40,910 nt of DNA from Phycisphaeraceae bacterium (GCA_021604785.1 BQJQ01000002.1:1-40910), one strand, 5' to 3'; positions 27,048 through 36,751 are shown, counted from the stretch's first letter. The notes: generated by a model from the letters alone, not told the origin. Numbers and translations are program-made.

Positions 27048-29021
27048 ATGCGCACCAATACCAAGGTCCACCTGATCGCGTCGATCGTGCTGCTGCTCGC
27101 GCTGATGTCCTCGGGCCTGCTCTCGGTCGCGCTCGCCGCCTCGATCGGCCGCAACGGCCTCGCCTACACCGACCGCGCCGAAGACGCCGACCCGCCCGAG
27201 GTCGCCCTGGGCATCGCGATGGGCGCCTTCCGCGGCATCTTCGTCAATTACCTCTGGATCCGCGCCACCCAGGCCAAGGAAGACGGCCGCTATTTCGAAG
27301 CCATCGAGCTCGCCGACGCCATCACCAAGCTCCAGCCCCGTTTCCCCCGCGTCTGGGTCTTCCACGCGTGGAATATGTCGTACAACATCTCCGTCACCAC
27401 GCAGACGCCCGAGGAACGCTGGCGATGGGTGGACGCGGGCGTCTCCCTCCTCCGCGACGAGGGCCTCCGCGCGAACCCAAACGACATGCTCCTGCACAAG
27501 GAGCTCGGCTGGATCTTCCTCCACAAGATCGGCGGCTACACCGACGACTCCAACCAGTACTACAAACGCCAGCTCGCGTACGAATGGCAGAACATCCTGG
27601 GCGCCCCGCCCGAGTTCGACTTCGAGAACCGCACCCCCGAGCGCCGGCGCGAGCAGTACACCCTGTGGCTGCGCCCGATCGTGGACGCCCCCGAGACGCT
27701 CGCCGCCCTCCGCACAGCCAACCCCCGCGCCGGCGAGCTGGCCGACGCCTACCGCAACCGCACCGGCGAGCGCCTGGGCCCGTCGTTCCTCCGCCGTGTC
27801 GCGCTCCACGAAGCCCTCGACAACGCGGGCCAGCTCGACTTCGAACGCGACCGCACCGGCGGCGACCGCATCGGCCCGATCACAACCATCTTCAACGAGC
27901 TCCACGAAGACCCGCGCTACGCCGATGCGTGGCCCGACCTGATCGCCCACGCCCGCCGGCGCACGCTCATCGACGACTACAACATGGACCCGCTGCTGAT
28001 GTACCGCCTGACCGAGGGGTTCGGGCCCATCGACTGGCGCCTCCCCGGCGCGCACGGGCTCTACTGGTCCTTCCGCGGCGTCCGCGAGGGCCAGATGGAG
28101 GTCGACGAGCGCAACTCCGACGCCTTCGACTTCGTCAACACCTACCGCATCGTTATCCAGTCGCTCCAGGAGCTCTGGCGTTTCGGCGACCTCTACTTCA
28201 ACTACCTCGACGTCGCCCGCGGACGCTCGGCGTACTACCAGGCCGTCCCCAACCCCGACTTCCTCGAGGCCTACGGCTCCATCCTCGACGAAGCCGTCGC
28301 CGGCGCCGGCATCTTCGAGGGCAAGAAACGCGTCTACCGCCCCTTCGCCGCGGGCTACGAGAACCTGATGGAGGACGCCGTCACGTTCTACTACCGCCGC
28401 GGGCAGCGCGAAGCCGCCGAACGCTGGTACGAGAAGCTCCGCAACTGGCCGGGTGCGAACATCCACGCCGTCGCGGACCGCAAGGAACGCCTCTCCAAGC
28501 CGATCGACGAGTTCGTGCGCGCGAATATCTACGAGCGTCAGGACTCGCCCTCGCTCGTCGTGCAGGAGGTCGCCGCCTCGCTCCAATCCGCGTACGTCGA
28601 GGGCCTGCTGATGGGCGACGACGAGCTCTTCCGCGGCATGTTCAACTACGCCAAGGACCAGCACGCGTATTTCCAGGAGATCCAGTACCGCACCATCGTC
28701 GCCGGCGGCGACAACGCCCGCACCGAATACCTCGACCGTGACTTCAAGCTCGTCGCGGGCGAGTTTTTCGCCCAGGTTATCCTGAACTTCGGCCCCCAGG
28801 AGGCGAGCCTGATGTACCAGCACGCCCCGGAGGACCTCAAGCCCTACGCCTACGAATCGCTCACCGCCCGCTACGGTCGTGTGCTCGAGCAGGCCGGCGA
28901 CGGGCGCTCGCTCGACGACATCTTCCCCCCGCCCCCGGGCATCGACGCGTTCATGGCCGAGCGGGCCGCCGAACGCGAACGCCGCGACACCCAGCGCATC
29001 GAGGGCGTCCTCCAGAAGTAG
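27048..29021 (+). CDS. Membrane-anchored TPR-like protein
   Basis: 657 residues from ATG 27048, with GGAGGG upstream. One N-terminal helix (LIASIVLLLALMSSGLLSVA) anchors it, most of the chain being outside the cytoplasm. Residues about 55-200 are helical repeats in TPR style: LGIAMGAFRGIFVNYLWIRA, EDGRYFEAIELADAITKLQP, RVWVFHAWNMSYNISV. The rest is helix-rich and Tyr/Trp/Arg-rich with no enzyme motif (WRFGDLYFNYLDVARGRSAY; FYYRRGQREAAERWYEKLRN). It ends the SPFH-ABC run, 37 bases after the permease, which suggests it assembles with the transporter. It converges with purC, only 7 bases apart. Confidence 0.82.
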   Translation: MRTNTKVHLIASIVLLLALMSSGLLSVALAASIGRNGLAYTDRAEDADPPEVALGIAMGAFRGIFVNYLWIRATQAKEDGRYFEAIELADAITKLQPRFPRVWVFHAWNMSYNISVTTQTPEERWRWVDAGVSLLRDEGLRANPNDMLLHKELGWIFLHKIGGYTDDSNQYYKRQLAYEWQNILGAPPEFDFENRTPERRREQYTLWLRPIVDAPETLAALRTANPRAGELADAYRNRTGERLGPSFLRRVALHEALDNAGQLDFERDRTGGDRIGPITTIFNELHEDPRYADAWPDLIAHARRRTLIDDYNMDPLLMYRLTEGFGPIDWRLPGAHGLYWSFRGVREGQMEVDERNSDAFDFVNTYRIVIQSLQELWRFGDLYFNYLDVARGRSAYYQAVPNPDFLEAYGSILDEAVAGAGIFEGKKRVYRPFAAGYENLMEDAVTFYYRRGQREAAERWYEKLRNWPGANIHAVADRKERLSKPIDEFVRANIYERQDSPSLVVQEVAASLQSAYVEGLLMGDDELFRGMFNYAKDQHAYFQEIQYRTIVAGGDNARTEYLDRDFKLVAGEFFAQVILNFGPQEASLMYQHAPEDLKPYAYESLTARYGRVLEQAGDGRSLDDIFPPPPGIDAFMAERAAERERRDTQRIEGVLQK

Positions 29022-29028
29022 CGGGCTC

Positions 29029-30000
29029 TTATGACGTCAGCCGCCGCGCCGCCTCGCGGTACCGCTCGACGGTCCCCGCGATGACCGCCGCGGGCAGCTC
29101 GGGCCCAGGCGCCGCTTTGTCCCACGACCCCGCCGCGACCAGCCCCTCGAGATACTCACGCACGAACTGCTTGTCGTAGCTCGCCTGCGCCCGCCCGGGC
29201 TCATACCCGTCCGCCGGCCAGAACCGCGAGCTGTCGGGCGTCAGCGCCTCGTCGATCACGATCGGCGCCCCGTCCGGGTCATCCACCGGCACCCCAAACT
29301 CAAACTTCGTATCCGCGATGATGATCCCGCGTTCCAACGCGTGCGCACACGCCGCGTGATAGATCGCCAGCGACACATCCCGCAGCCGCTCCATCGTCGC
29401 CCGCCCGGCGATGGCGCACGCCGCCTCGAACCCGATGTTCTCGTCGTGCGCGCCCTGCTCAGCCTTGGTCGCGGGCGTGAAGATCGGCTCGGGCAACCGC
29501 TCGCACTGACCCAGCCCCGCGGGCAGCGCGATGCCGCACACCTCACCCGTCCGCTGATAGTCCTTCCACCCGGACCCCTCAAGGTACCCCCGTACCACGC
29601 ACTCGACCGGGATCACCCGGCACGCCCGCCCGATGACCACCCGCCCCTCCAGGTCAACCCTCGTTGTGCGCCCGCCGAACGCGCTCTCGGGCACGTCCGC
29701 CGCGTCCGTCGAGATCAGGTGCGTCGCGCCCAGACCCTGCTCGGAGATCCAGCGGAGCCAGAACGCCGAGATCGCCGTCAGCAGCACCCCCTTGCCCGCC
29801 ATCGGCGTGGGCAGCACCACATCGAACGCCGACACCCGGTCCGTCGCGACCATCACCACCCGGTCGGGCCCGCCCCCAGCCCCCGCCACGGGGTACACAT
29901 CGCGGACCTTTCCCCTGCGGGCGCCCGCCAGCGTCAGGTCGGTCTCGAAAACCGGAGCCCCGGGATCCCAGCAACCGCTCGATGAAGTCATGGTTGGCAT
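29029..30000 (-). CDS. purC: Phosphoribosylaminoimidazole-succinocarboxamide (SAICAR) synthase
   Basis: 323 residues from ATG 30000 (ATG 29991 is an alternative). PurC joins CAIR with aspartate using ATP in purine synthesis. Family signatures are GKVRDVYPV, MVATDRVSAFDVVLPTPMAG KG split around residues 50-70, VIPVECVVRGYLEGSGWKDY, the pair HDENIGF, and ADTKFEFGV with IVIDEALTPDSSRFWPAD near the end, which bind nucleotide and substrate. The length matches the longer, eukaryote-like and alphaproteobacterial/planctomycete form rather than the short 237-residue E. coli enzyme. It is transcribed divergently from the GH10-like gene. Confidence 0.96.
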   Translation of the reverse strand: MPTMTSSSGCWDPGAPVFETDLTLAGARRGKVRDVYPVAGAGGGPDRVVMVATDRVSAFDVVLPTPMAGKGVLLTAISAFWLRWISEQGLGATHLISTDAADVPESAFGGRTTRVDLEGRVVIGRACRVIPVECVVRGYLEGSGWKDYQRTGEVCGIALPAGLGQCERLPEPIFTPATKAEQGAHDENIGFEAACAIAGRATMERLRDVSLAIYHAACAHALERGIIIADTKFEFGVPVDDPDGAPIVIDEALTPDSSRFWPADGYEPGRAQASYDKQFVREYLEGLVAAGSWDKAAPGPELPAAVIAGTVERYREAARRLTS

Positions 30001-30176
30001 GGTGCAAGCCTAATCCACGCCCGGCGTTCGGGCTCGGGGCGATCGGCACGCGCCGGGCGGCCCCGGACCCGGTAAGGTTGTCCGGCGCGCCCCCGACAGG
30101 CGCCCTGCTCCGGGCGGTCCCGGATCGGTTCGTTGCCCCCTCCGGAGCCCCAGGCCCACCCGGGCCCACCCCGCCC

Positions 30177-31913
30177 ATGCTCAGCTTCCTGATCTTCGAC
30201 GGCGACCAACCGGCCCAGACCCGCCAGCTGCGCCACGCGCACCTGGTGGGCCCGGACTCGGTCCCCGTCGCCGGCGAGATCCACTTCGAGGGCGGGCTCA
30301 TCCACTGTGTCAAGGCGACCGCCGAAGCCGTCGGGCTCGCGACCCAGGTGGACCTCGACGAAGAGACCCTCGCCGAGTTTGTCTCCGAGATGGAGCCCGA
30401 GGGCCTGCCCCCGCTCCGCCCGCTCGGCTCGCTCACGCTCGCCACCTGCCTGCTGCCCGAGCGCCGGCGCCCGTACCTGCTCTCGCTCGAGCTCGCCCGC
30501 CACCAGATCATGCTCATCCTCAACAAGCTCGAGGAGTGGCAGCTCTTCGACATGGACCGCGACGACCCGATCATGCGCCTGTTCGAAGCGGCCCGCGACA
30601 GCTTCACCCGCTCGCTCGTCGCCCAACGCCAGGACTCGGTGGACGAGGACCTCGGCTTCGGCGTCGGTTCCCACCGGCTCGCGCTGCTCGCCCTGTGGCA
30701 AGCCGTCGAAGCCGGCGAGCAGCTCGCCCTCCGCGACGCGACCAACCGGTTCAAGGGTCGGTGCGACGGCTCGACGTACGACGCCGCGATCGAGACGGTG
30801 CAAGGATCGCCCTCGCCCGGCGCGCGCGCGACGAACCCCGTCGCGAACCCCTCGGGCACGGGCGTGGTCCTGCCGACGCGGCCCGCCGTCGGGTGCGTCG
30901 CGTCGCCCGGGGCGTTCTCCGAGCCCGCCAAGCGCGCCGCCCTGAGCGCGTGCGACTTTGTGACGATCCCGATGCGCTGGGTGGACCTCGAACCCAACGA
31001 GGGCCAGTACGCCTACGCGCCGACGGACCGGTGGATCGAGTGGGCCGTGCGGACGGCGCGCCTGCCGGTGGTCGCGGGCCCGGTGATCGACTTCTCGCCC
31101 GAGTGCACGCCCGAGTGGCTGTTCATCTGGGAGAACGACTACGAGACGCTCCGCGAGCTGGTCTACGAGCACATGAAGGCCGTCGTCACGCGCTACCGGC
31201 GCACGATCTCGCGCTGGACGGTCGTCTCGGGCCTGCACGCGAACTCGAATTTCAAGCTGACGTTCGAGCAGATGATGGACCTGACGCGGATCTGCGTGCT
31301 GGTGGTGCGCAAGCTGCACAGCGCTGCGCGGGTGCAGGTCGAGATCGCCCAGCCCTGGGGCGAGTACTACACCTCCGACCGCGGCTCTTTGCCCCCGACG
31401 CTCTACGCCGAGATGCTCGCTCAGGCGGGCATCTCCGTGGATTCGATCGGGCTCCGCCTGGTCATGGGCATGCCCGAGACCGGGATGAGCACGCGTGACC
31501 TGCTCTCGCTCAGCGCGATGCTCGATCGGTACGCGGCGCTTGAGCGCCCGATCGCGGTCTCCTTCGCCGGGGCGCCCTCCGCGACCCGCCCGACCCCGGC
31601 CGACCACCCCGAAGCCGCGCCCGGGTGGTGGCGGGCCCCGTGGTCCGAAGAAGCGCAGGGCGACTGGATGTCCGCAGCCCTCACGGTCGCGCTCTCCAAG
31701 CCGTTCGTCGAGAGCGCTTGCTGGGCCGAGATCGCCGACACCCCGCGGGGCGTGCCGATCCCCGCAAGCGCGCTCATCACCCGCGACGGGCGCGCCCGCC
31801 CATCGCTCGAACGCCTGACCGAACTCCGCCGCGCCGCGCAAACCGCGACCCCGCCGGCCCGCGTCAGCTCCTTCGATGTCCTCTCGAGAGTCGGAACCCC
31901 CGCGGAAGCATGA
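30177..31913 (+). CDS. GH10-fold (xylanase-like) protein lacking catalytic glutamates
   Basis: 578 residues from ATG 30177. The N-terminal 215 residues are a separate alpha/beta domain I do not recognise (LSFLIFDGDQPAQTRQLRHA start). The C-terminal 340 residues follow the GH10 TIM barrel: FVTIPMRWVDLEPNEGQYAY with a matching 'PTDRWIEWA', then RTISRWTVVSGLHANSNF at the place of the usual WDVVNE motif, VDSIGLRLVMGMP at strand 6, RPIAVSFAGAPS at the place of the usual ITELD nucleophile strand, and RGVPIPASALITRDGRARPS near the end. Both catalytic Glu positions seem replaced (NE to SG; TELD to SFAG). A carbohydrate-binding or structural role without hydrolysis is therefore likely. No signal peptide is visible, so it may act in the cytoplasm. 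Confidence 0.72.
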   Translation: MLSFLIFDGDQPAQTRQLRHAHLVGPDSVPVAGEIHFEGGLIHCVKATAEAVGLATQVDLDEETLAEFVSEMEPEGLPPLRPLGSLTLATCLLPERRRPYLLSLELARHQIMLILNKLEEWQLFDMDRDDPIMRLFEAARDSFTRSLVAQRQDSVDEDLGFGVGSHRLALLALWQAVEAGEQLALRDATNRFKGRCDGSTYDAAIETVQGSPSPGARATNPVANPSGTGVVLPTRPAVGCVASPGAFSEPAKRAALSACDFVTIPMRWVDLEPNEGQYAYAPTDRWIEWAVRTARLPVVAGPVIDFSPECTPEWLFIWENDYETLRELVYEHMKAVVTRYRRTISRWTVVSGLHANSNFKLTFEQMMDLTRICVLVVRKLHSAARVQVEIAQPWGEYYTSDRGSLPPTLYAEMLAQAGISVDSIGLRLVMGMPETGMSTRDLLSLSAMLDRYAALERPIAVSFAGAPSATRPTPADHPEAAPGWWRAPWSEEAQGDWMSAALTVALSKPFVESACWAEIADTPRGVPIPASALITRDGRARPSLERLTELRRAAQTATPPARVSSFDVLSRVGTPAEA

Positions 31914-32466
31914 TGTGCCCGAGGCGCCGCCCGAACGCGACCGATGGACCGTCGGCCCGGCCAAGACCGGGGCCGCCGCGGTCCTGGGCGGGGCGTCGTT
32001 GCTGGGGCTCACATGGGTGATCGTCGGGCGTGCGCCGGTGCCCGGGCCGCCCCCAGCGCAGACGCCCGCCCCGATCCCGTTCGCAGCCGCTGTCGCCGAG
32101 CCCCACGCGACGCCTCCGGGAGTGTCCAGCGGAGCGAAACCGCTCGATCTGGAGCAGGCTAACTCGGGTAATCCCGAATCCCCCGACCGTGAAGGCTCCC
32201 CAGCCGGCCCGTCATTCCCAGCCGAGCGGGAGCACGCCTCGGACCCGCAGCACAGCACGCCCTCGCTCGCCCTGCGCATCCGCGTGAACGCGGCCCCGGT
32301 CGCCGAACTCGAACTCCTGCCCGGGATCGGCCCCGTCCTTGCCCAGCGGATCGCGGACGACCGCGCCCGCCGCGGCGGATTCCGCTCGCTCGATGACCTC
32401 CAACGCGTCCCCGGCATCGGCGAGAAGAAGGCCGAGGCGCTCACGCCGTACGTCCGGTTCGACTGA
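31876..32466 (+). CDS. ComEA-like helix-hairpin-helix protein with N-terminal anchor
   Basis: 196 residues from ATG 31876, overlapping the GH10-like gene by 38 bases; a GTG at 31915 would avoid overlap. One membrane helix at about residues 31-51 (TGAAAVLGGASLLGLTWVIV), a Pro/Ala/Ser-rich linker of about 80 residues, and a C-terminal domain of two HhH motifs: NAAPVAELELLPGIGPVLAQ and FRSLDDLQRVPGIGEKKAEA. This is the DNA-binding part of ComEA, which in other bacteria binds incoming DNA during transformation. Many bacteria have similar short HhH proteins of unknown role, and no comEC is in view, so a competence function is only possible. mfd follows 110 bases later. Confidence 0.85.
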   Translation: MSSRESEPPRKHDVPEAPPERDRWTVGPAKTGAAAVLGGASLLGLTWVIVGRAPVPGPPPAQTPAPIPFAAAVAEPHATPPGVSSGAKPLDLEQANSGNPESPDREGSPAGPSFPAEREHASDPQHSTPSLALRIRVNAAPVAELELLPGIGPVLAQRIADDRARRGGFRSLDDLQRVPGIGEKKAEALTPYVRFD

Positions 32467-32576
32467 CCCGCCCCCGCGTACCCCGATACCATCCCCTGTT
32501 CCATCTGGCAGACCCGGCCGGTCAGCGTGACCGGCCTGGGCACCCCTGTGCGCGCACCAAGCGACCAACCGCCGAC

Positions 32577-35500
32577 ATGCCCGAGCGTTTCCTCTCCCAC
32601 CTGACCGAGTCGCCCGCGATCGGGAAGCTGCGCGCCGCGCTGGCGGACGGTCGGCGTGTCGTCGCCTCGGGCACCGCGGGCAGCTCGACCGCGTTCACGG
32701 TGGGGGCCCTCGGGCAATCCCTCGACCATCCGATCCTTCTCGTCGTCGCGCACCTCGACGACGCCGACGAAGCAGTGGACGAGCTCGACGCGTGGCTTGG
32801 TGCGGGCGTCGCCGCCCGGTTCCCCGCGCTCGAACTGACCCCCGGCGAGGCGGGCGTGCACGTCGAGTCGTTCGCCGAGCGGCTGGGCGTCGTCCGCTCG
32901 ATCGCGTCGGGCGAGCCGGCGCGGGTGCTCGTCGCCCCGATCGCTGCGCTAATGCAGGGCGTGCCCCGCCCGGACGCGCTCGACGCCCTCTCGCGCGTCG
33001 TCAAGCCGGGGCAGACCCTCGACCCCGACGAGCTGGGCCGCTGGCTCGACACCGCCGGCTACCGGCGCGTCGAGGCGATCGAGGAACCCGGCGACTTCGC
33101 CCGCCGCGGCGGGATCCTCGACGTCTTCGCCCCCTCGGTCGGCGCCACCGGGCCTGTCCGTCTCGACTTCTTCGGCGATGAGCTCGACCGCCTCACCGAG
33201 ATCGACCTCGACACCATGGGCTCGGACCGGCGCCTCGACCGCGTCGAACTCGTCGCGGTGGACGAGGCGCTGGTCGCGTCCGACGCCGGCACGGTGAACC
33301 TGCTCGAGCTGATCTCCTCCGAAACGATCGCGATCCTCGCCGAGACGATGGAGATCATCGAGCAGGGGCGCGGGTACTACTCGCGGGCGGCGGACGCGTC
33401 CGGGCTCGCCGGCCCGCCGCGGGTGCTCAAGCTGCTCGAGGAGCGCACCCACGCGCTGGCGGAGATCAACCAGTTCAGCGGCGGTACCGCCGTCGCGGAC
33501 GTCCGGGTCGCCCTGCCCGCCGAGCCGCTGCCGACGTTCGAGCGAGACGCGGGGCAAGCGGTGGGGGAGCTGGGCACGATGGCCGCATCGGCGCGCGTGC
33601 TCGTCGCGTGCGCCAACGAGGGCGAGCAGTCCCGCCTCGCCGAGCTGGTCGCCCAGCACGCGCCGGACGCCGCGATCGGGTCCACGGTGCGGTACGCCCA
33701 CCGCGGGTTCGCGTGGACGAACGAGGCGGACGGCTCCCGCGCTGTGTTGGTCCCTTACTCGGAATTGCTCGGGCGCTTCGAGGTCCGGCGCCGGTCCGGC
33801 CGCGTCCGCGCCGGGCGGGCGATGGACACATTCCTGGACATCAAGCCCGGCGACTACGTCGTCCACGCCGAGCACGGCATCGCCAAGTTTCTCGAGCTCA
33901 CCACCATCCGCCCGGGCACGAAAAAACAAGCCTCAAACGAGCCTGCCGAGGAGTACCTGACACTCGAGTTCGCGCGCAAGGCGAGGCTCCACGTCCCCTG
34001 CCGCCAGATCGACCTCGTCCAGCGCTACGTCGGCGGGTTCAAGGGCGCCCCGCCACTCTCAACCATCGGCGGCACCAAATGGAAAGCCCAAAAGGCGAGA
34101 GTCGCAGAATCCGTCCGTGACCTCGCCTCAGAGCTGCTCCGGGTCCGCGCCGCCCGCGAGGCCATCCCCGGCGTCCAATACCCCGCCGACACCACCTGGC
34201 AGCGCGAGTTCGAGGACGAGTTCCCGTACCAGGAGACCGAGGACCAGCTCGCGGCGATCGCCGAGATCAAACGCGACATGCAATCGCCCCGCCCGATGGA
34301 CCGCCTCCTCTGCGGCGACGTCGGCTTCGGCAAGACCGAGCTCGCCATCCGCGCCGCCTTCAAGGCCGTCGAGTTCGGCAAGCAGGTCGCCGTCCTCGTG
34401 CCCACAACGGTCCTCGCCGAGCAGCACGAACAGACGTTCCGCGACCGCTTCGCCGACTACCCGTTCAAGGTCGAATCGCTCAGCCGGTTCAAAACGACCA
34501 AGCAGATCAACGCGACGCTCAAGGCCCTCCGCAAAGGCGAGATCGACATCGTCATCGGCACCCACCGCCTGCTCTCCAAGGACGTCAAGTTCGCCGACCT
34601 CGGCGTCGTTATCGTGGACGAAGAACAACGCTTCGGCGTCGAGCACAAGGAACGCCTCCTGCAGCTCCGCGTCACGGTGGACGTGCTCACCCTCAGCGCC
34701 ACGCCCATCCCCCGCACGCTGCACATGGCGATGCTCGGGCTCCGCGATATCTCCAGCCTCACCACGCCCCCCGCGGACCGACGCGCGATCGTGACCGAGG
34801 TGCTGCCGTACAACGAGCACCGTGTCAAACGCGCCATCGAGCGTGAGCTCTCCCGCGAGGGCCAGGTCTTTTACGTTCATAACCGCGTGCACAACATCCA
34901 GACCGTCGCCGACGATGTGGCCCGGATGGTCCCCGACGCCCGTGTTGTCTACGGGCACGGGCAGATGCAGCCGCGCGAGCTCGAAGAGGTCATGCTCAAG
35001 TTCATGCGCCGCCAGGCGGACGTGCTGGTGAGCACCACCATCATCGAGTCGGGCATCGACATCCCGACCGCCAACACCATGATCATCGCCGACGCCGACC
35101 GGTTCGGGCTTGCCGAGCTCCACCAGCTCCGCGGGCGCGTCGGGCGCTTCAAGCACCGGGCGTACTGCTACCTGCTGCTGCCCGAGACGCGCCCGATTAA
35201 AGAGGTCGCCCAGAAGCGGCTCAAAGCAATCGAGCAGTTCACCATGCTCGGCGCCGGCTTCCGCATCGCGATGCGCGACCTGGAGATCCGCGGCGCGGGC
35301 AACCTGCTCGGGCCCGAGCAATCCGGGCACATCGCGGCGGTGGGCTACGACATGTTCTGCCGCCTGCTCGACCGCGCCGTGCACGAGTTGGCCGAGCCCG
35401 ACACCGCCGAGCCCATCGAGCACGTGTCCGTCGACCTGGGCATCACCGGCGTCTTCCCGCGGGCCTACATCCCGTCCGACGCGCGCCGACTCGAGGCCTA

Positions 35501-35903
35501 CCGCCGGCTTGCGCAGTCGCGCACGCCGACGGACTTCGAGACCGCCGAGGCGGACCTTGTGAGCGCGTACGGCGCCCTCCCGCCGGCCGCCCTGCGTCTG
35601 TTCGCCCTCTCGCGCGTCGCCGCGGCGGCCCGGGCCGTCGCCGTCCGCACCGTCGCCAAGCGCGGCGAGCGCATCGTCCTGCTCACCGAGCGACCCGACG
35701 ACGTCGCCCACACGATGAACACCGGCAAGAGCGATGTCCGGGTAGTGGGGGCCGAGTTGGCCGCGACCAACGCCCGCACGCCATCGGGCCTGGCCCTCGC
35801 CGAGGTCTACTGGTCCCCGCCCAAAGCATACCTCGAGCCCGAGAGCCTGCTCCGCGTGCTCCCCCAGCGTCTCGGATTCAACCCCGCCGTGCCCGTGGGC
35901 TAA
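32577..35903 (+). CDS. mfd: Transcription-repair coupling factor
   Basis: 1108 residues, near the usual 1150. Mfd removes RNA polymerase stalled at DNA damage and recruits UvrA. Domains in order are: a UvrB-like N-terminal module (residues 1-300, with EEPGDFARRGGILDVFAP and RLDFFGDELDRL), the RNA-polymerase-interacting CarD-like domain from about residue 415 (IKPGDYVVHAEHGIAKFLEL), and the RecG-like translocase with Walker A GDVGFGKTE (about 578), VPTTVLAEQH, the DEEQ box in VIVDEEQRFGVEHKE (about 680), SATPIPRTLHMAM, and the motif V/VI region STTIIESGIDIPTANTMIIA with QLRGRVGR. The TRG motif region and C-terminal domain end the protein. No key motif is missing. Confidence 0.97.
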   Translation: MPERFLSHLTESPAIGKLRAALADGRRVVASGTAGSSTAFTVGALGQSLDHPILLVVAHLDDADEAVDELDAWLGAGVAARFPALELTPGEAGVHVESFAERLGVVRSIASGEPARVLVAPIAALMQGVPRPDALDALSRVVKPGQTLDPDELGRWLDTAGYRRVEAIEEPGDFARRGGILDVFAPSVGATGPVRLDFFGDELDRLTEIDLDTMGSDRRLDRVELVAVDEALVASDAGTVNLLELISSETIAILAETMEIIEQGRGYYSRAADASGLAGPPRVLKLLEERTHALAEINQFSGGTAVADVRVALPAEPLPTFERDAGQAVGELGTMAASARVLVACANEGEQSRLAELVAQHAPDAAIGSTVRYAHRGFAWTNEADGSRAVLVPYSELLGRFEVRRRSGRVRAGRAMDTFLDIKPGDYVVHAEHGIAKFLELTTIRPGTKKQASNEPAEEYLTLEFARKARLHVPCRQIDLVQRYVGGFKGAPPLSTIGGTKWKAQKARVAESVRDLASELLRVRAAREAIPGVQYPADTTWQREFEDEFPYQETEDQLAAIAEIKRDMQSPRPMDRLLCGDVGFGKTELAIRAAFKAVEFGKQVAVLVPTTVLAEQHEQTFRDRFADYPFKVESLSRFKTTKQINATLKALRKGEIDIVIGTHRLLSKDVKFADLGVVIVDEEQRFGVEHKERLLQLRVTVDVLTLSATPIPRTLHMAMLGLRDISSLTTPPADRRAIVTEVLPYNEHRVKRAIERELSREGQVFYVHNRVHNIQTVADDVARMVPDARVVYGHGQMQPRELEEVMLKFMRRQADVLVSTTIIESGIDIPTANTMIIADADRFGLAELHQLRGRVGRFKHRAYCYLLLPETRPIKEVAQKRLKAIEQFTMLGAGFRIAMRDLEIRGAGNLLGPEQSGHIAAVGYDMFCRLLDRAVHELAEPDTAEPIEHVSVDLGITGVFPRAYIPSDARRLEAYRRLAQSRTPTDFETAEADLVSAYGALPPAALRLFALSRVAAAARAVAVRTVAKRGERIVLLTERPDDVAHTMNTGKSDVRVVGAELAATNARTPSGLALAEVYWSPPKAYLEPESLLRVLPQRLGFNPAVPVG

Positions 35904-36028
35904 CCCACTCGCAGAAAAGGGAATATGCTCTCACGCAGCAATCCCGTAAACTGGATTGTTGTGACCGGGCGAACCCGGCCAGAGCTCCCCAGCGGACCGC
36001 GCCCGACCGCGCGCCACGGACCGGCGCC

Positions 36029-36751
36029 ATGCCCGAGCAACCCGACACACCCCCCGAATCTCTGCCCGCCGCCGCGGTACCGTTGAGCATCGACCGCGAG
36101 CTTGGGCAGCTGCGCCGGCGCATCATCCGCGAAGCGACCACCGCCGTGGACATGCTTGAAACGTCCCTGCGCGCGATGTGGATGCTCGATGTCGAGACCG
36201 CCCGCGAGGTCCGCCGCGGCGAGAAGAAGGTGGACATCGAAGAGGTCAAGATCGAAGCCGAGTGCCTCCGCCTGCTCACCCTCCGCCACCCCTTCGGCAC
36301 CGACTTCCGCTTCATCACGTTCTGTCTCAAGGTGAACACCGACATCGAGCGCGTCGCGGACCACGCCGCCTCGATCGCCAAGATCACCTACCGACTGGCC
36401 GAGCTCGAGAACCTGCCCGCGTGGCCCCGCTCGCTCACCGAGCTCGGCGAGCGTCTGCCCGTGCTCTGCCACCGCCTGCTGCGAGCCGTGCTGGACCAGG
36501 ACGCGCAGAGCGCGCGCGAGCTGGTCGTGGCCGACGAGGTGATCGACGCGCTCGACAAGAGACTGTTCAGCGAGATCCACGAGATGATCGGGCGTCACCC
36601 GGAGCAGGCCGAGGCCGGGCTGTGGATGTACCGCGTCGGGCGCGAGCTCGAACGCGTGGGTGACCTGATGTGCAACATCGCGGAGGACGTGGTGTACTGG
36701 GTGACCGGCGAGATCATCCGCCACGAGAAGGTCATTCTTCCCGAGTCCTGA
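36029..36751 (+). CDS. phoU: Phosphate signalling regulator PhoU
   Basis: 240 residues from ATG 36029. PhoU links the PstSCAB phosphate transporter to the PhoR-PhoB system and represses the Pho response when phosphate is plentiful. The two three-helix repeats are visible, with metal-binding-type motifs: HPFGTDFRFITFCLKVNTDI-ERVADHA in the first and YRVGRELERVGDLMCNIAED in the second. ERVADHA and ERVGDLMCNIAED are the family's hallmark acidic clusters. The first 15 residues are Pro-rich. No pst or pho genes lie beside it here, so it is separated from the usual operon. Confidence 0.94.
   Translation: MPEQPDTPPESLPAAAVPLSIDRELGQLRRRIIREATTAVDMLETSLRAMWMLDVETAREVRRGEKKVDIEEVKIEAECLRLLTLRHPFGTDFRFITFCLKVNTDIERVADHAASIAKITYRLAELENLPAWPRSLTELGERLPVLCHRLLRAVLDQDAQSARELVVADEVIDALDKRLFSEIHEMIGRHPEQAEAGLWMYRVGRELERVGDLMCNIAEDVVYWVTGEIIRHEKVILPES

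Noticed and set aside
29988-32861. Very long open frame on the minus strand opposite the GH10-like and HhH genes
   Set aside because: At this GC content antisense frames stay open by chance; its translation is Arg/Gly/Ala/Pro-rich without motifs, while the plus strand encodes recognisable domains.
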